Assembly: GCF_900116715.1 (NCBI RefSeq)
Contig: NZ_FPBM01000001.1
Coordinates: forward strand, 374,784-438,783
Direction of reading: 5' to 3'
DNA: 64,000 nt
Source: Polaromonas sp. YR568
Lineage (GTDB): Bacteria; Pseudomonadota; Gammaproteobacteria; Burkholderiales; Burkholderiaceae_C
The notes under the pieces were generated by a model. It saw only the letters and a list, made by a program, of their open reading frames with translations, made no database searches and was not told the origin of the DNA. Positions 43,748 to 52,577 of this stretch are shown here, piece by piece. Positions within the stretch are counted from its first letter, which is position 1, and each line of letters begins with the position of its first letter. A program made the translations under genes and the position numbers.

Positions 43748-44443
43748 GTGACAGACGTGGAACGCACAGAGACCGGCAGCCGCGCCAAAAGGCCGGCCAA
43801 ACGCCGCACACAGGAAGAACGCAGCGCCACCACACGCAGCCAGCTTGTCCAGGCCGCAGTTGCCTGCATCGCCCAGCTGGGCCTGAACAAGGCGACTTTC
43901 AGCGCTATCGCCGCGAAGGCGGGCCTGACCAGCGGCGCAGTGCAGCACCATTTCCAGTCAAGGGACGAGCTGCTGCTGGCCGTGGTGGTCGATTTCGGCA
44001 AATCGCTGGCTGACACCAGCGACACAGCCCACGCCAAAAATGAACCGATCGCCTCGCGCGTCAGAAGAATCTTCGAGCGCTATTGGGGGCTGTTCAGCAG
44101 CCCGCAGTTCCTTGCCATCATGAAGATCTGGCTGGGCACGCAAGGCAACGTGGCGGTTTACCGCGAAATGCTGGACCACATGCACTGGTTTGAAATCCGC
44201 TTCGACCGCGAATGGGTGGAGCTGTTTTCCGACTGCCCGGCCGACCCCGAGACCATTGCGGCGGCGCGCCACGTGGCCCTGGGCGCGATGCGCGGCCTGG
44301 CGCTCAGCCTGAGCTATTCCGTGGACCGCAGCGGCGCGAAGGCTGAAGTCGCCCTGCTGGAAAGCATGCTGGTTCGCACGCTGGAAGGCGACGGGAAGAA
44401 ACCTGCGCGCAGAGCCGGCGGCCAAGCAAAAACCGCAGGCTGA
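43748..44443 (+). CDS. TetR family regulator, BetI-like
   Basis: The 231-residue protein starts at GTG 43748 (GAGGAACC upstream) with a basic tail, then a TetR helix-turn-helix (TRSQLVQAAVACIAQLGLNKATFSAIAAKAGLTSGAVQHHFQSRDELLLAVV). It is 35 bases after the DUF6282 gene and probably controls this gene pair and the divergent ABC operon through the nearby palindrome. The effector is unknown. Confidence 0.9.
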   Translation: MTDVERTETGSRAKRPAKRRTQEERSATTRSQLVQAAVACIAQLGLNKATFSAIAAKAGLTSGAVQHHFQSRDELLLAVVVDFGKSLADTSDTAHAKNEPIASRVRRIFERYWGLFSSPQFLAIMKIWLGTQGNVAVYREMLDHMHWFEIRFDREWVELFSDCPADPETIAAARHVALGAMRGLALSLSYSVDRSGAKAEVALLESMLVRTLEGDGKKPARRAGGQAKTAG

Positions 44444-44557
44444 TCGTCAATTTCAACCACGGGTCACGCTATCGAATCAGGAGCGAATTACAACCGCTCC
44501 ATGCAGGTTTCAGGCGCCTTTCATTCATCCAAACGCACGCCCCTGCATGGGATGAAG

Positions 44558-45856
44558 CTATTTCCGGCGGCTGCGAACGTCTTCGGGCGTGACAAACTGC
44601 GCCAGCTCACTGCTGAATTTGAAGCGCATGTAGTTGATGACCTCGGCGATCTCTTCGTTTTGCAGCGCCCGCCAGCTGGGCATGGCGCTATTTTTTGACC
44701 CATGCAGCACCACGTCGATAACAGCGTCGGTTTTGGCAAACGTGGAAGTCTTGTGCAAGTCGGGTATGGGCCCCGCACCACGGCCGTTCGCTTGATGGCA
44801 AGCGGCACAGTTCGATGCGTAAGTGCGCTCGCCGAGAACCATCTTCTGCGTGGCGCTCATCACCGCATAAGGAACGGCAGGAGGCGGGGGAGGTGGAGGC
44901 GGTCGGACCGTGAAAGTGACCGTGCCGGGGTGACCGGCGGGCACCGGTGGCTCCGGGAATCGGCCCCCGGCCGAATTGGCCAGGTAGACCACGGCTCTTG
45001 CCAGTTCGATATCCTGGAAATCTCCGCCGCCCTGCGCCCCCATGGCTCCCTTGCCCTTGAGGGTGGATTGCAGCATGGACGCCAGCCCGGAACGGATACG
45101 CGGCGCCCAGGCTGCGACATCACCCTGTTTTGGCGAGCCCGCGATGCCGGTGGCATGGCAGGCGATGCACTGTGCACGGTAAACCTGTTCGCCGCTCACC
45201 AGATTGCGGGTCTGCGTTTGCACGGATGACAGAGGCGCGGCTGCAGTAACACCTGCAGACGGCGGGGCTAGCCGGTCGGCCATCTCCAGGGCGCGCTTGC
45301 CACCCGCCTCGCTGAACATATCCTTGGCCACCTTGCTTCTGATGCCTTTTGACACCAGCCCCAGCATGGTGTCAGTCAAACCCTTCAGGCTTTCGAGAAG
45401 GCGCTGCATGGCAGCCTCCTCCTCAGACGGAGCTGCGGACCTGGCGGGCAGGGCCAGGGCGCTGCTGCGAACGCTGCGCTGGAGAATCAGAACCGTCCAG
45501 TTGAGCGCGTCGAGGTACTCTTCTTCGTAGGCACGCGGGTTGGCGTCAAAGGCCTTCTCGTAGCGCACCATCAAGGGTTGCAGGAGTTTTGTCACCTCGG
45601 GCTCGGAGAGTTGCTTTTCGACTCCCTCGAAATACTCGTTCACAACAATCGGGGCCCGAACCGGGTCCAGCAGCTTACGCAACTCAGCACCGCCTGAAGC
45701 GTCGGAATACTTCACAGGCGGCTCAGGCTGCAGCACTTGCCGGCTTTCAAAGGCCAGTAGTTCGGACGCAAAAACGCGGACGTTTTCACCTGCCCAGGCC
45801 ACGCCGTGCAGGCTGGCCCCTAGAATTCCAAAAACCAGAATTATCAGACGCAGCAT
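44558..45856 (-). CDS. secreted protein with two cytochrome c domains
   Basis: With the ATG at 45856 the product has 432 residues. After a signal peptide (ending GVAWA) comes a helical domain of about 200 residues, then two class I cytochrome c domains: the first with CIACHATG and a following LYLA-like Met region, the second with CAACHQANGRG and PSWRALQNEEIAEVINYMR. Both heme sites are intact. Such dihaem proteins pass electrons in the periplasm; the N-terminal part is unrecognised and may be a partner-binding module. No oxidase or dehydrogenase gene is adjacent. Confidence 0.85.
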   Translation of the reverse strand: MLRLIILVFGILGASLHGVAWAGENVRVFASELLAFESRQVLQPEPPVKYSDASGGAELRKLLDPVRAPIVVNEYFEGVEKQLSEPEVTKLLQPLMVRYEKAFDANPRAYEEEYLDALNWTVLILQRSVRSSALALPARSAAPSEEEAAMQRLLESLKGLTDTMLGLVSKGIRSKVAKDMFSEAGGKRALEMADRLAPPSAGVTAAAPLSSVQTQTRNLVSGEQVYRAQCIACHATGIAGSPKQGDVAAWAPRIRSGLASMLQSTLKGKGAMGAQGGGDFQDIELARAVVYLANSAGGRFPEPPVPAGHPGTVTFTVRPPPPPPPPAVPYAVMSATQKMVLGERTYASNCAACHQANGRGAGPIPDLHKTSTFAKTDAVIDVVLHGSKNSAMPSWRALQNEEIAEVINYMRFKFSSELAQFVTPEDVRSRRK

Positions 45857-45959
45857 CGTGGGTTCTTTCGGTGTTTGGTTAGGCATTATCCAGACATGCC
45901 GCCCCACCGATACACAGACCCCGCTCGGCGATTACATTAAACCCAACAAGAAAGCTCTC

Positions 45960-46193
45960 ATGAACAAACTGCCCCTGCTCTCATCGCTGCTGATCGGCTG
46001 CGCCCTGCTCTCCGGCTGCGCCGCTGAATTGCTCAGCAACAGCGAAAAACTCATCATCGTCAAGGGCCGGCCTTCGCAGCAGGCCGAGGCCGCTGAAATT
46101 GCCGAAACCGAATGCCAGAAGCGCGGCCGCATGCGCGCGCGGCTGATCAGCAAGCCGGCCCCCGGGCAATACGGGTTTGAGTGCGTGCGCTGA
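45960..46193 (+). CDS. small putative lipoprotein
   Basis: From the ATG at 45960 the product has 77 residues: a lipoprotein signal (LLIGCALLSGCAAE, lipobox SGC) and a short mature part with one further Cys pair (TECQKRG and FECVR). The gene is alone between divergent and convergent neighbours. The function is unknown. Confidence 0.65.
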   Translation: MNKLPLLSSLLIGCALLSGCAAELLSNSEKLIIVKGRPSQQAEAAEIAETECQKRGRMRARLISKPAPGQYGFECVR

Positions 46194-46214
46194 TCGGGTG
46201 ACCTTGCCGTATGC

Positions 46215-46589
46215 CTAGGGCGTGCGGATACGGGTCTTTTTGACAATGCCCGATGGGGCAAACAAAACAATGAATTCGTTGGTGCCGGGCGCATCGACGG
46301 CCGGCTTGTAGGCCTTGGCGCGGTACACCCAGACTTCATAGCCGCTGTCGAACTTGACGACGGTGCCTGGGCCCAGCGCCGCGGCCACGTCGGCCTTGGT
46401 GGATGTGCCGGGGACGACGGCGTCTTTGGCGCTTTGCATCGACATACCGGGGGTGCTGAACTCGGGCAGCGCCTTGCGGGAATCAACTTCATCCAGGGGA
46501 CTGGCGCAGCCGGCCAGCACAAGGCAGCCGGCAAGCAGGGGCGCGAGGCCTTTGCAAAACATCCATTCGCGGACCATTGGCGCTTTCAT
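46215..46589 (-). CDS. small outer-membrane-type lipoprotein, SmpA/BamE-like
   Basis: The 124-residue product has a lipoprotein signal (CLVLAGCASP, Cys at about 28) and a mature domain with SxxGTSTKADVAAALGPGTVVKFDSGYEVWVYRAKAY, close to the alpha/beta SmpA/OmlA pattern ('G.skadV...lG.P....dg..W.Y'). It is probably a periplasmic or outer-membrane scaffold. It overlaps the preceding gene by four bases, so the two are one operon. Confidence 0.7.
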   Translation of the reverse strand: MKAPMVREWMFCKGLAPLLAGCLVLAGCASPLDEVDSRKALPEFSTPGMSMQSAKDAVVPGTSTKADVAAALGPGTVVKFDSGYEVWVYRAKAYKPAVDAPGTNEFIVLFAPSGIVKKTRIRTP

Positions 46590-47437
46590 GGGCCGTCCTC
46601 CATGTACTCAAACTCGACCCGCGTCTCGTCGGGCCAGCTGCGGTCGCCCAAAGGCAAGACGTAGGTGCGGTCTACCAGCACCTCGCAGTCGCAGTACGGC
46701 AAGTCGTTGTTCAGTTCCGCATCGTCACTGGCGGCGGCGTAGAGCTTGTTGACCGGCAAGACTTCCCTGCGCTCGCCAGCCACCAGGGTGACGCTGAAGA
46801 GTGGCTTGTCGGCAAAAAAGAGGTAGAGCGGGTCCTTGCGGTCGCAATAAGACGGCGTGTCCAGAATCACCCTTGCCAGCCGGCCAACGATATTGGTGCT
46901 GTTGGAGACCAGGCCCGCCTCCATACCCACGCGGCATTCGAGCCGCAAGTCGCCCAGGCGGCGGGTATTGGGCGGCAGGCCCGGCGTGCGGATCTCGGTG
47001 CGCCAGGTCATGGTCTGCGCCTTGCGGTTCGGGATCACCTGCGCGTTCTCGTCATACGCCTTCTGGTTGCGCACCAGGGTGAAGGTGTGGTCAGGCGCAA
47101 TGGGCACTTCAAACGCCTCGGTGGAACCGATGACTTCCATCTCGATGCGGCCCATGTCCGTCTCGCGCTTGCGCGGCAGGAGCTTGAAGCGCAGCGATGC
47201 CCCTGGCGACATGGCGCGCTCTTTTTCAAAAAGGTCCATGCCCTGGATCATCTTCCGATAGGACTTTTCGACAGGGTCTCGGTTGGCCTTGGCCGAGATG
47301 GTGACGGGCGGGAGCGTGGTACGGGTGGTGGTGGCGCCTTGCGGGTCTTGCGCGTTCGCGCCCGTTGACGCAGCCGCAAATGCGCCGACGCACAACACGA
47401 TGTGCGTTGCCAGCCGCAGTGTGTAGCTTGTTTGCAT
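46586..47437 (-). CDS. exported protein of unknown function
   Basis: The 283-residue product has a clear signal peptide (ending GANAQ), then a beta-rich sequence with three Cys (LECRVGME, SYCDRK, PYCDCEV). No family is recognised. It is translationally coupled to the SmpA-like lipoprotein gene, suggesting both act together in the envelope. Confidence 0.6.
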   Translation of the reverse strand: MQTSYTLRLATHIVLCVGAFAAASTGANAQDPQGATTTRTTLPPVTISAKANRDPVEKSYRKMIQGMDLFEKERAMSPGASLRFKLLPRKRETDMGRIEMEVIGSTEAFEVPIAPDHTFTLVRNQKAYDENAQVIPNRKAQTMTWRTEIRTPGLPPNTRRLGDLRLECRVGMEAGLVSNSTNIVGRLARVILDTPSYCDRKDPLYLFFADKPLFSVTLVAGERREVLPVNKLYAAASDDAELNNDLPYCDCEVLVDRTYVLPLGDRSWPDETRVEFEYMEDGP

Positions 47438-47614
47438 GGTGCTTCAGAGGATAACCACCATGCTAGGCCGCCCGGCAGCGCCGTGGTGTAGGACAACTCC
47501 AGCATTGTGGGCGTTGCCGGGCAGCGTGCCGCCGCGTGCGCATCTTTCGCGGGGCATGTAGCTCCTGCACCAAGCCCTGCACAGCGCGGTTTTTTGAGCG
47601 CTGCACAGGTCCTG

Positions 47615-48148
47615 TCACAGGATATGAAACATCCGGTGATCGATGCGGCCCGTTCCGTATTCACCGTAGCCGACGGTGACGATTCCGCACAACCACGCGT
47701 AGCGCTCGTCGGACGTCTCGAACCTGGGTGTTGGGCGCACGTAGCTCTCATCGAAGGACAAGCGCTCGCCCTTGGCCAGACGCTGGCGGCCATCCGCCGG
47801 AAACTTGAGGATGCCGTGCGACTCATAGTGGATGAGGACACCATCGTCGGTGCGCAAGGTTGCGCGAACATCCATACGGCTGGTGCCGTCGGCGCCTAGT
47901 GAAACCCAGTCGCCGCCGCCCGGCAGCATTTCGCCCCGCAAGCGAGGGCCTTCGAAGCGGCCGCCCTTCACCACGAAAGTCAAACGGGTGCCCAGAGGGG
48001 TCGGGATCACCTGGCCGATCTCCAGATCGATGCTGAGATCGCAGAGATGCTCGACCGGCAACGCGTTGATCAAAGCCCGGTCGAACAACGGTGTCACCTG
48101 ATCAGTAGCGGTACCGATGCCGGTAGCAGGAGTTTTTGCGTTTGTCAT
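47615..48148 (-). CDS. DUF3237 family protein
   Basis: With the ATG at 48148 the product has 177 residues, including PTPLGTRLTFVVKGGRFEGPRLRGEMLPGGGDW and YVRPTPRFETSDERYAWLCGIVTVGYGEYGTGRIDHRMFHIL, the core of UPF0311/DUF3237, a small beta-barrel family found beside oxidoreductases. Activity is unknown. It overlaps the stop of the NTF2-like gene by four bases and forms an operon with it. Confidence 0.85.
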   Translation of the reverse strand: MTNAKTPATGIGTATDQVTPLFDRALINALPVEHLCDLSIDLEIGQVIPTPLGTRLTFVVKGGRFEGPRLRGEMLPGGGDWVSLGADGTSRMDVRATLRTDDGVLIHYESHGILKFPADGRQRLAKGERLSFDESYVRPTPRFETSDERYAWLCGIVTVGYGEYGTGRIDHRMFHIL

Positions 48149-48540
48149 GCTTCGAGCGCCGCCTTCACCTGGGCAAAGTTGAAGAAGGTGTCTTTGCTGG
48201 TGACAAGCCCGTTGTCGTCTACCTCCACAACGTCGAGGGCACGAAACTTTCTGCGCTCCTTGCCGGGGGGCTGGAACGTCAAATCCCATTCAAGCGTCCA
48301 GTGTTTGTCGCCCAAAAGGAGGCGGTGCGTCTCCACGCCAAAATTGGGATAGCGCTCAAATACCTCGGTGAACTCCTTCAGCAACGCAGGCTTGCCCTTC
48401 ACCTCTTCGTTACGGCCATGTGCCCGAAACGTCGAGTCGGGCGCATGTAGCGCGAGAATTGCCTCGGGGTTGCGGGCAATCCATGCCGCGGCGTAGCGGT
48501 CAGCGACGGCGGCAACATCCAGTTTGGTAAGTTCAGACAT
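48145..48540 (-). CDS. NTF2-like/SnoaL-type protein
   Basis: From the ATG at 48540 (AAGG nine bases before) the product has 131 residues: an N-terminal helix (DVAAVADRYAAAWIARNPEAILALHAPDSTFRAHGR) followed by curved beta strands (KHWTLEWDLTF, FRALDVVEVDDNGLVTSKDTFF), the alpha-beta barrel of the nuclear transport factor 2 fold. Small proteins of this fold are isomerases, cyclases or ligand binders. The gene is divergent from an HxlR regulator. Confidence 0.82.
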   Translation of the reverse strand: MSELTKLDVAAVADRYAAAWIARNPEAILALHAPDSTFRAHGRNEEVKGKPALLKEFTEVFERYPNFGVETHRLLLGDKHWTLEWDLTFQPPGKERRKFRALDVVEVDDNGLVTSKDTFFNFAQVKAALEA

Positions 48541-48645
48541 GAGAAACCTTTCAATGTCATCCAGTGTGGTTCGCGGAAGATCCGTTGATTCCGCGGTTCG
48601 CAAGAAAACGGCTGCAAACCATCTTGCGAACATCAGCCACTATAC

Positions 48646-48660
48646 CTATGATTTTCATAG
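48646..48660. promoter_or_regulatory. palindromic operator in front of the HxlR gene
   Basis: CTATGATTTTCATAG at 48646-48660 is a perfect inverted repeat (CTATGA and TCATAG around TTT); a wider pair, ATACCT before and AGGTAT after, frames it. It lies 12-24 bases before the possible HxlR starts and about 105 bases before the divergent gene, so it may control both. Confidence 0.55.
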
Positions 48661-48683
48661 TGAAAAGAGGTATGATCGGAAAA

Positions 48684-49202
48684 ATGACTAAAACATCCAC
48701 TTCACCGACAACGGAAAAGGGAACGCTTTGCCCCATTGCCCGGGCGCAGGATATCGTTGGCGACCGCTGGACCGTGCTGGTTCTTCGAGAACTTTTCCTG
48801 GGCACGCATCGCTTCGAAGAGATTCAGGCGCAGTCCCAAGCCACCCCGCAGATGCTCACGACGAGATTGAAGAAGATGGAGGCGGATGGCTTGATTGAGC
48901 GCCGCCCGTACAACGACAGGCCCTTGCGCCACGAGTACCACCTGACCGAGATGGGGCAGGCTTTTTATCCGGTCTTCCTGTCGCTGCGCGCCTGGGGTGA
49001 GACCTGGTGCAAGGCCCCACATGAAGAAGTTGCCATTCAGTACACGCACACCCCGTGCGGCCACGATCCTGGCCTGGGTCCCACCTGCCAGGAGTGCGGA
49101 GGGGTGATGCGCAGAGAGGAGTTGTCCGCCAGGCTGGGCGGCTCGTTCGACACCGAACGGAAGGCGCGGCTGACCGCCTTTAAAAGCGGGCCAGCCGGCT
49201 GA
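48684..49202 (+). CDS. HxlR family transcriptional regulator
   Basis: The 172-residue protein (from ATG 48684; ATG 48672 is possible) has the HxlR winged helix: CPIARAQDIVGDRWTVLVLRELFLGTHRFEEI, a Cys close to the start, and LTTRLKKMEADGLIERRPYNDRPLRHEYHLTEMG. The C-terminal part adds a Cys pair (TPCGHDPGLGPTCQECGG) that might bind metal or sense redox. It is divergent from the NTF2/DUF3237 pair and is its probable repressor. Confidence 0.88.
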   Translation: MTKTSTSPTTEKGTLCPIARAQDIVGDRWTVLVLRELFLGTHRFEEIQAQSQATPQMLTTRLKKMEADGLIERRPYNDRPLRHEYHLTEMGQAFYPVFLSLRAWGETWCKAPHEEVAIQYTHTPCGHDPGLGPTCQECGGVMRREELSARLGGSFDTERKARLTAFKSGPAG

Positions 49203-49239
49203 GACGGCCTCAACCCAAACGACCGGTCATGACGCGCGG

Positions 49240-50652
49240 TCAGAAGTCCCCGGTGCCGCCCGTGGCCAGGCTCTCGAACTTGGTAATGCGGTTGAGGAAG
49301 GCAAGCTTTACCGTGCCCGTCGGGCCGTTACGCTGCTTGCTGATGATGACTTCGGCGACACCAGGCTCCTTGCAGGCTTCCTTGGTGTAGTACTCGTCGC
49401 GGTAGATGAACATGATGATGTCAGCATCCTGCTCGATGGCGCCGGATTCGCGCAAGTCGCTCATCATGGGGCGTTTGTCGGTGCGTGATTCAACGCCGCG
49501 GCTGAGCTGCGACAGCGCGATCACCGGGCACTGCAACTCTTTGGCCAGCATCTTCAGGCCGCGGGAGATTTCGCCGACGGCGGTGGCGCGGTTCTCTTCG
49601 GCCATGCCGCCCGAGACACTCATGAGCTGCAAATAGTCGACGACGATGAGGCCTAGCTTGCCGCACTGGCGCGCCAGGCGGCGGGCGTTGGCGCGCAGTT
49701 CGCTTACGGTGAGGCCTGGTGTTTCATCGATGTGCAGTGAGACGGTGCGCAGCTTTTCAATCGCTTCCGTCAGGCGCGGCCATTCTTCGTCGGTCAGGGC
49801 GCCGGTGCGCAAATGGGTCTGGTCGATGCGGCCGATGGAGCCGACGATACGCACCGCGAGTTGCGAGGCGCCCATTTCCATGGAGAACACGGCGACGGGC
49901 AAGCCTTCGAGCAAGGCCACGTTTTCGGCGATGTTGATGGCCAGCGCGGTTTTACCCATGGAAGGCCGGGCCGCCAGGATGATCAGGTCGCCTGCCTGGA
50001 AGCCGGAGGTCATGCGGTCCAGGTCGTAGAAGCCCGTGGGCACGCCGGTGACGTCCTGCGGGTTTTCAGCCATTTCGGTCACGCGGTCCAGCAGGCTCAC
50101 GACCAGCGTGTCCATGCTCTGGAAGCCTTCCTTCATGCGCGAGCCCTGCTCGCCGATCTTGAAGATCTTTTGCTCGGCTTCGTCAAGGATGGTGGCGACG
50201 TCTTTGCCTTGCGGGTTGAAGGCGTTGGTGGCGATCTCGTCGGAGGCAGACACCAGCTTGCGCAGGATGGCGCGCTCACGCACGATCTCGGCGTAGCGGC
50301 GGATATTCGCGGCGCTGGGCACGTACTGAGCCAGAGAATTGAGGTAGCTCAGGCCCCCTACTTCGTCGGCTTTGCCCTGGTTCTGCAGGTATTCGTAGAC
50401 GGTGATGATGTCGGCCGGCTTGGTGGCGTTGATCAGCGCGCCCACGGCGGCGTAGATCAGCTTGTGCTCGGAGCGGTAAAAGTCTTCGTCGACCAGCAGG
50501 TCTCCCACGCGGTCCCAGGCGCCGTTGTCGAGCAGCAGACCACCCAGGACGCTGGATTCACCCTCGATGGAATGCGGCGGAATGCGCAGCTGGGCGATCT
50601 GGCGGTCGGGGCTGTAGCCGGGATCGTCGTAGGTGGAAAGTACGGCAGACAT
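49240..50652 (-). CDS. dnaB: replicative DNA helicase DnaB
   Basis: With the ATG at 50652 the product has 470 residues: an N-terminal helical domain (PHSIEGESSVLGGLLLDN) and a RecA-type motor with Walker A ARPSMGKTALAI, Walker B LIVVDYLQLM, and the arginine-finger/signature region SQLSRGVESRTDKRPMMSDLRESGAIEQDADIIMFIYR. It unwinds DNA at the fork as a hexamer. It follows the rplI gene in the conserved order, separated by a terminator. Confidence 0.97.
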   Translation of the reverse strand: MSAVLSTYDDPGYSPDRQIAQLRIPPHSIEGESSVLGGLLLDNGAWDRVGDLLVDEDFYRSEHKLIYAAVGALINATKPADIITVYEYLQNQGKADEVGGLSYLNSLAQYVPSAANIRRYAEIVRERAILRKLVSASDEIATNAFNPQGKDVATILDEAEQKIFKIGEQGSRMKEGFQSMDTLVVSLLDRVTEMAENPQDVTGVPTGFYDLDRMTSGFQAGDLIILAARPSMGKTALAINIAENVALLEGLPVAVFSMEMGASQLAVRIVGSIGRIDQTHLRTGALTDEEWPRLTEAIEKLRTVSLHIDETPGLTVSELRANARRLARQCGKLGLIVVDYLQLMSVSGGMAEENRATAVGEISRGLKMLAKELQCPVIALSQLSRGVESRTDKRPMMSDLRESGAIEQDADIIMFIYRDEYYTKEACKEPGVAEVIISKQRNGPTGTVKLAFLNRITKFESLATGGTGDF

Positions 50653-50786
50653 GGGTTTCCTTGGGAGAGGGTGAATGGTACGCCGTGAGCACAAACCCCT
50701 GCGGGATAAGGCTGTGGATAACCGGGGGAAATCGGGTGGAAATACCCCGTGAACTTGTGAACAGCCGGCAGGTGCGGCCGGCCATG

Positions 50787-50815
50787 AAAAAAGCCGCTCG
50801 GCGAGCGGCTTTTTT
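50787..50815 (-). terminator. terminator after rplI
   Basis: A nine-bp stem, AAGCCGCTC/GAGCGGCTT, with GGC loop is flanked by A-runs on the left and T-runs on the right, so it can work in both directions. It is 18 bases after the leftward rplI stop, separating it from dnaB. Confidence 0.88.
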
Positions 50816-50832
50816 GCAGAGGGAGAAAACGC

Positions 50833-51285
50833 TTAAGCGGTTTCGCCGTACACGGTGACGGTAATGTCCACTGCCACGTCGGTGTGCAGGGCAACGGTCA
50901 CGGCGTGGTCGCCAACAATCTTCAGCGGGCCGTTAGGCATGCGGATTTGCGACTTCAGGACAGGGAAGCCCTGCTTGGTCAGCTCAGCCGAGATGTCATG
51001 GTTGGTGACGGAGCCGAACAGGCGGCCGTCAACACCGGCTTTTTGCGTCAGCTTGACGGTGGTGCCGCTGAGCTTTTCGCCCTGGGCTTGCATTTCGGCC
51101 AGCTTGGCGGCCGCAGCCTTTTCGAGTTCGACGCGCTTGGCTTCGAATTCGGCCTTGTTGGCTTCCGTGGCGCGGCGTGCGCGGCCCGAAGGGATCAGGA
51201 AGTTGCGTGCGTAGCCGTCTTTGACCTTGACGATTTCGCCGAGGTTACCGAGGTTCACGACTTTGTCGAGCAGAATGATTTGCAT
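50833..51285 (-). CDS. rplI: 50S ribosomal protein L9
   Basis: The 150-residue protein starts [32 protein letters not shown], the L9 signature, followed by the long connecting helix and a C-terminal domain. It sits on the 23S rRNA side of the L1 stalk. It belongs to the rpsF-priB-rpsR-rplI operon. Confidence 0.98.
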   Translation of the reverse strand: MQIILLDKVVNLGNLGEIVKVKDGYARNFLIPSGRARRATEANKAEFEAKRVELEKAAAAKLAEMQAQGEKLSGTTVKLTQKAGVDGRLFGSVTNHDISAELTKQGFPVLKSQIRMPNGPLKIVGDHAVTVALHTDVAVDITVTVYGETA

Positions 51286-51296
51286 GGTCGCGCTCC

Positions 51297-51581
51297 TTAC
51301 AGGGTACGGTGCTGGTCGCTGTAAGGCAGCATCGCGAGGAAGCGAGCGCGCTTGACGGCGGTGTTGATCTGGCGCTGGAAAATCGCGCGCGTGCCGGTCA
51401 GGCGTGCGGGGATGATTTTTCCGTTTTCGGCTACGAAATCGCGCAGGGTGTCGATGTCTTTGTAGTCGATTTCTTCAACGCCAGCGGCTGTGAAGCGGCA
51501 AAAACGCTTGCGCTTGAACAGCAGGGATTGGGTATTGCGCTTGGGGCGCTTGTCTTTGTTGAAACGTTTTGGTCCGGCCAT
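51297..51581 (-). CDS. rpsR: 30S ribosomal protein S18
   Basis: The 94-residue protein contains [38 protein letters not shown] and ends in the basic [19 protein letters not shown] typical of S18. The N-terminal [17 protein letters not shown] tail is basic and probably disordered. It binds S6 on the small subunit platform, encoded two genes upstream. Confidence 0.98.
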   Translation of the reverse strand: MAGPKRFNKDKRPKRNTQSLLFKRKRFCRFTAAGVEEIDYKDIDTLRDFVAENGKIIPARLTGTRAIFQRQINTAVKRARFLAMLPYSDQHRTL

Positions 51582-51591
51582 GATGGACTCC

Positions 51592-51909
51592 TTAATTGGG
51601 GTTCGGTACTTGCTCTACCGGGTCTGCCTGGTGAAGAGCTTGAATATGAAAAACAACACCTTTGCTAGTGCGCGCATTGATGAGAAAACCGGTGAACCTG
51701 AAGGGTTTGCCTAGCGGGGATTTGGCTGATTGCTCAGCCAGCGCTCCGAAGGCCACCGCCCTTACCGTCAATTTGACCTGTCTGGTGACTCCGGCTTCGA
51801 CAACTTCGGACTCGTGTTCGAGGACGAAATTGGCGGCGGGGATTCCAGCGGGCGTGTAGCGAAGAGGACTTGCCTCGGCGATACAGGCGGTCAGTTCAAC
51901 GTGGTTCAC
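51592..51909 (-). CDS. priB: primosomal replication protein N
   Basis: The 105-residue single-domain OB-fold protein ([34 protein letters not shown]) fits PriB, which helps restart stalled forks with PriA and DnaT. The position between rpsF and rpsR is the conserved one in beta- and gammaproteobacteria and supports the call. Confidence 0.93.
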   Translation of the reverse strand: MNHVELTACIAEASPLRYTPAGIPAANFVLEHESEVVEAGVTRQVKLTVRAVAFGALAEQSAKSPLGKPFRFTGFLINARTSKGVVFHIQALHQADPVEQVPNPN

Positions 51910-51969
51910 TGCGTGCTTTTGCTCAATGGCAGCTGCGCGGCAGCGAGGCGTTCAACAGCATGTTGGCTA

Positions 51970-52335
51970 TTAAGCCGCATACTCCTGCTGTTGGGCTTTA
52001 CGGGCTTCTTCCCTCTCGACGTTGCGCATCATGAGGGATGGGCCGGTTTCGGCCTTCTTCTTCACCACGGTCAGGTGGCGCAGCACGGCATCGTTGAACT
52101 TGAACGCGTGTTCAATTTCTTCCATCACGGCCTGGCTGGCTTCGATGTTGATGCAGAGGTAGTGGGCTTTGGCGAGTTTCTGGATCAGGTACACCAGCTG
52201 GCGGCGGCCCCAATCTTCAACACGATGCACTTTTCCACCACCGGCGGTAATCATGCCCTTGTAACGTTCCAGCATGGCTGGGACTTGCTCGCTTTGATCC
52301 GGGTGGATCAGCAAGACGATCTCATAGTGACGCAT
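51970..52335 (-). CDS. rpsF: 30S ribosomal protein S6
   Basis: The 121-residue protein begins [29 protein letters not shown] and contains [24 protein letters not shown], both S6 motifs. The tail is shorter and Lys/Glu-poor compared with E. coli S6 and lacks the poly-Glu extension. It heads the conserved operon. Confidence 0.98.
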   Translation of the reverse strand: MRHYEIVLLIHPDQSEQVPAMLERYKGMITAGGGKVHRVEDWGRRQLVYLIQKLAKAHYLCINIEASQAVMEEIEHAFKFNDAVLRHLTVVKKKAETGPSLMMRNVEREEARKAQQQEYAA

Positions 52336-52417
52336 AAACTCTCCTTTTGGGTTGATTGAGCTGCCCCAGCGTCGTTAAGGGTGCAGCAAGGCGAAGCCAA
52401 TGATTATAGCACCCCCA

Positions 52418-52575
52418 CGGTCGCTCACTTCGTGTAGCTCCCTGCCCCCCGAGGGGGCCGCCCGCCCTACGGCCCGGCGAAGCCGGTTCCGGGGCTCATG
52501 CTGGTAAAGACGGGGAAGAGCCGGATTGGCCCTGAAAGCACCGAAAACGCCCCCTAACGACCGCTCCAGCGGGGG
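52418..52575. repeat. GC-rich intergenic repeat between rpsF and the symporter gene
   Basis: The region contains CACTTCGTGTAGCTCCCTG, a CCCCCGAGGGGG hairpin, then CCTACGGCCCGGCGAAGCCGG and another hairpin-like block. The CACTTCGTG...CCCCCGAGGGGG...GGCGAAGCCGG order is a text I recall as a common family of Comamonadaceae intergenic repeats. It also supplies possible terminators between the two leftward operons. Confidence 0.5.
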
Positions 52576-52577
52576 TT

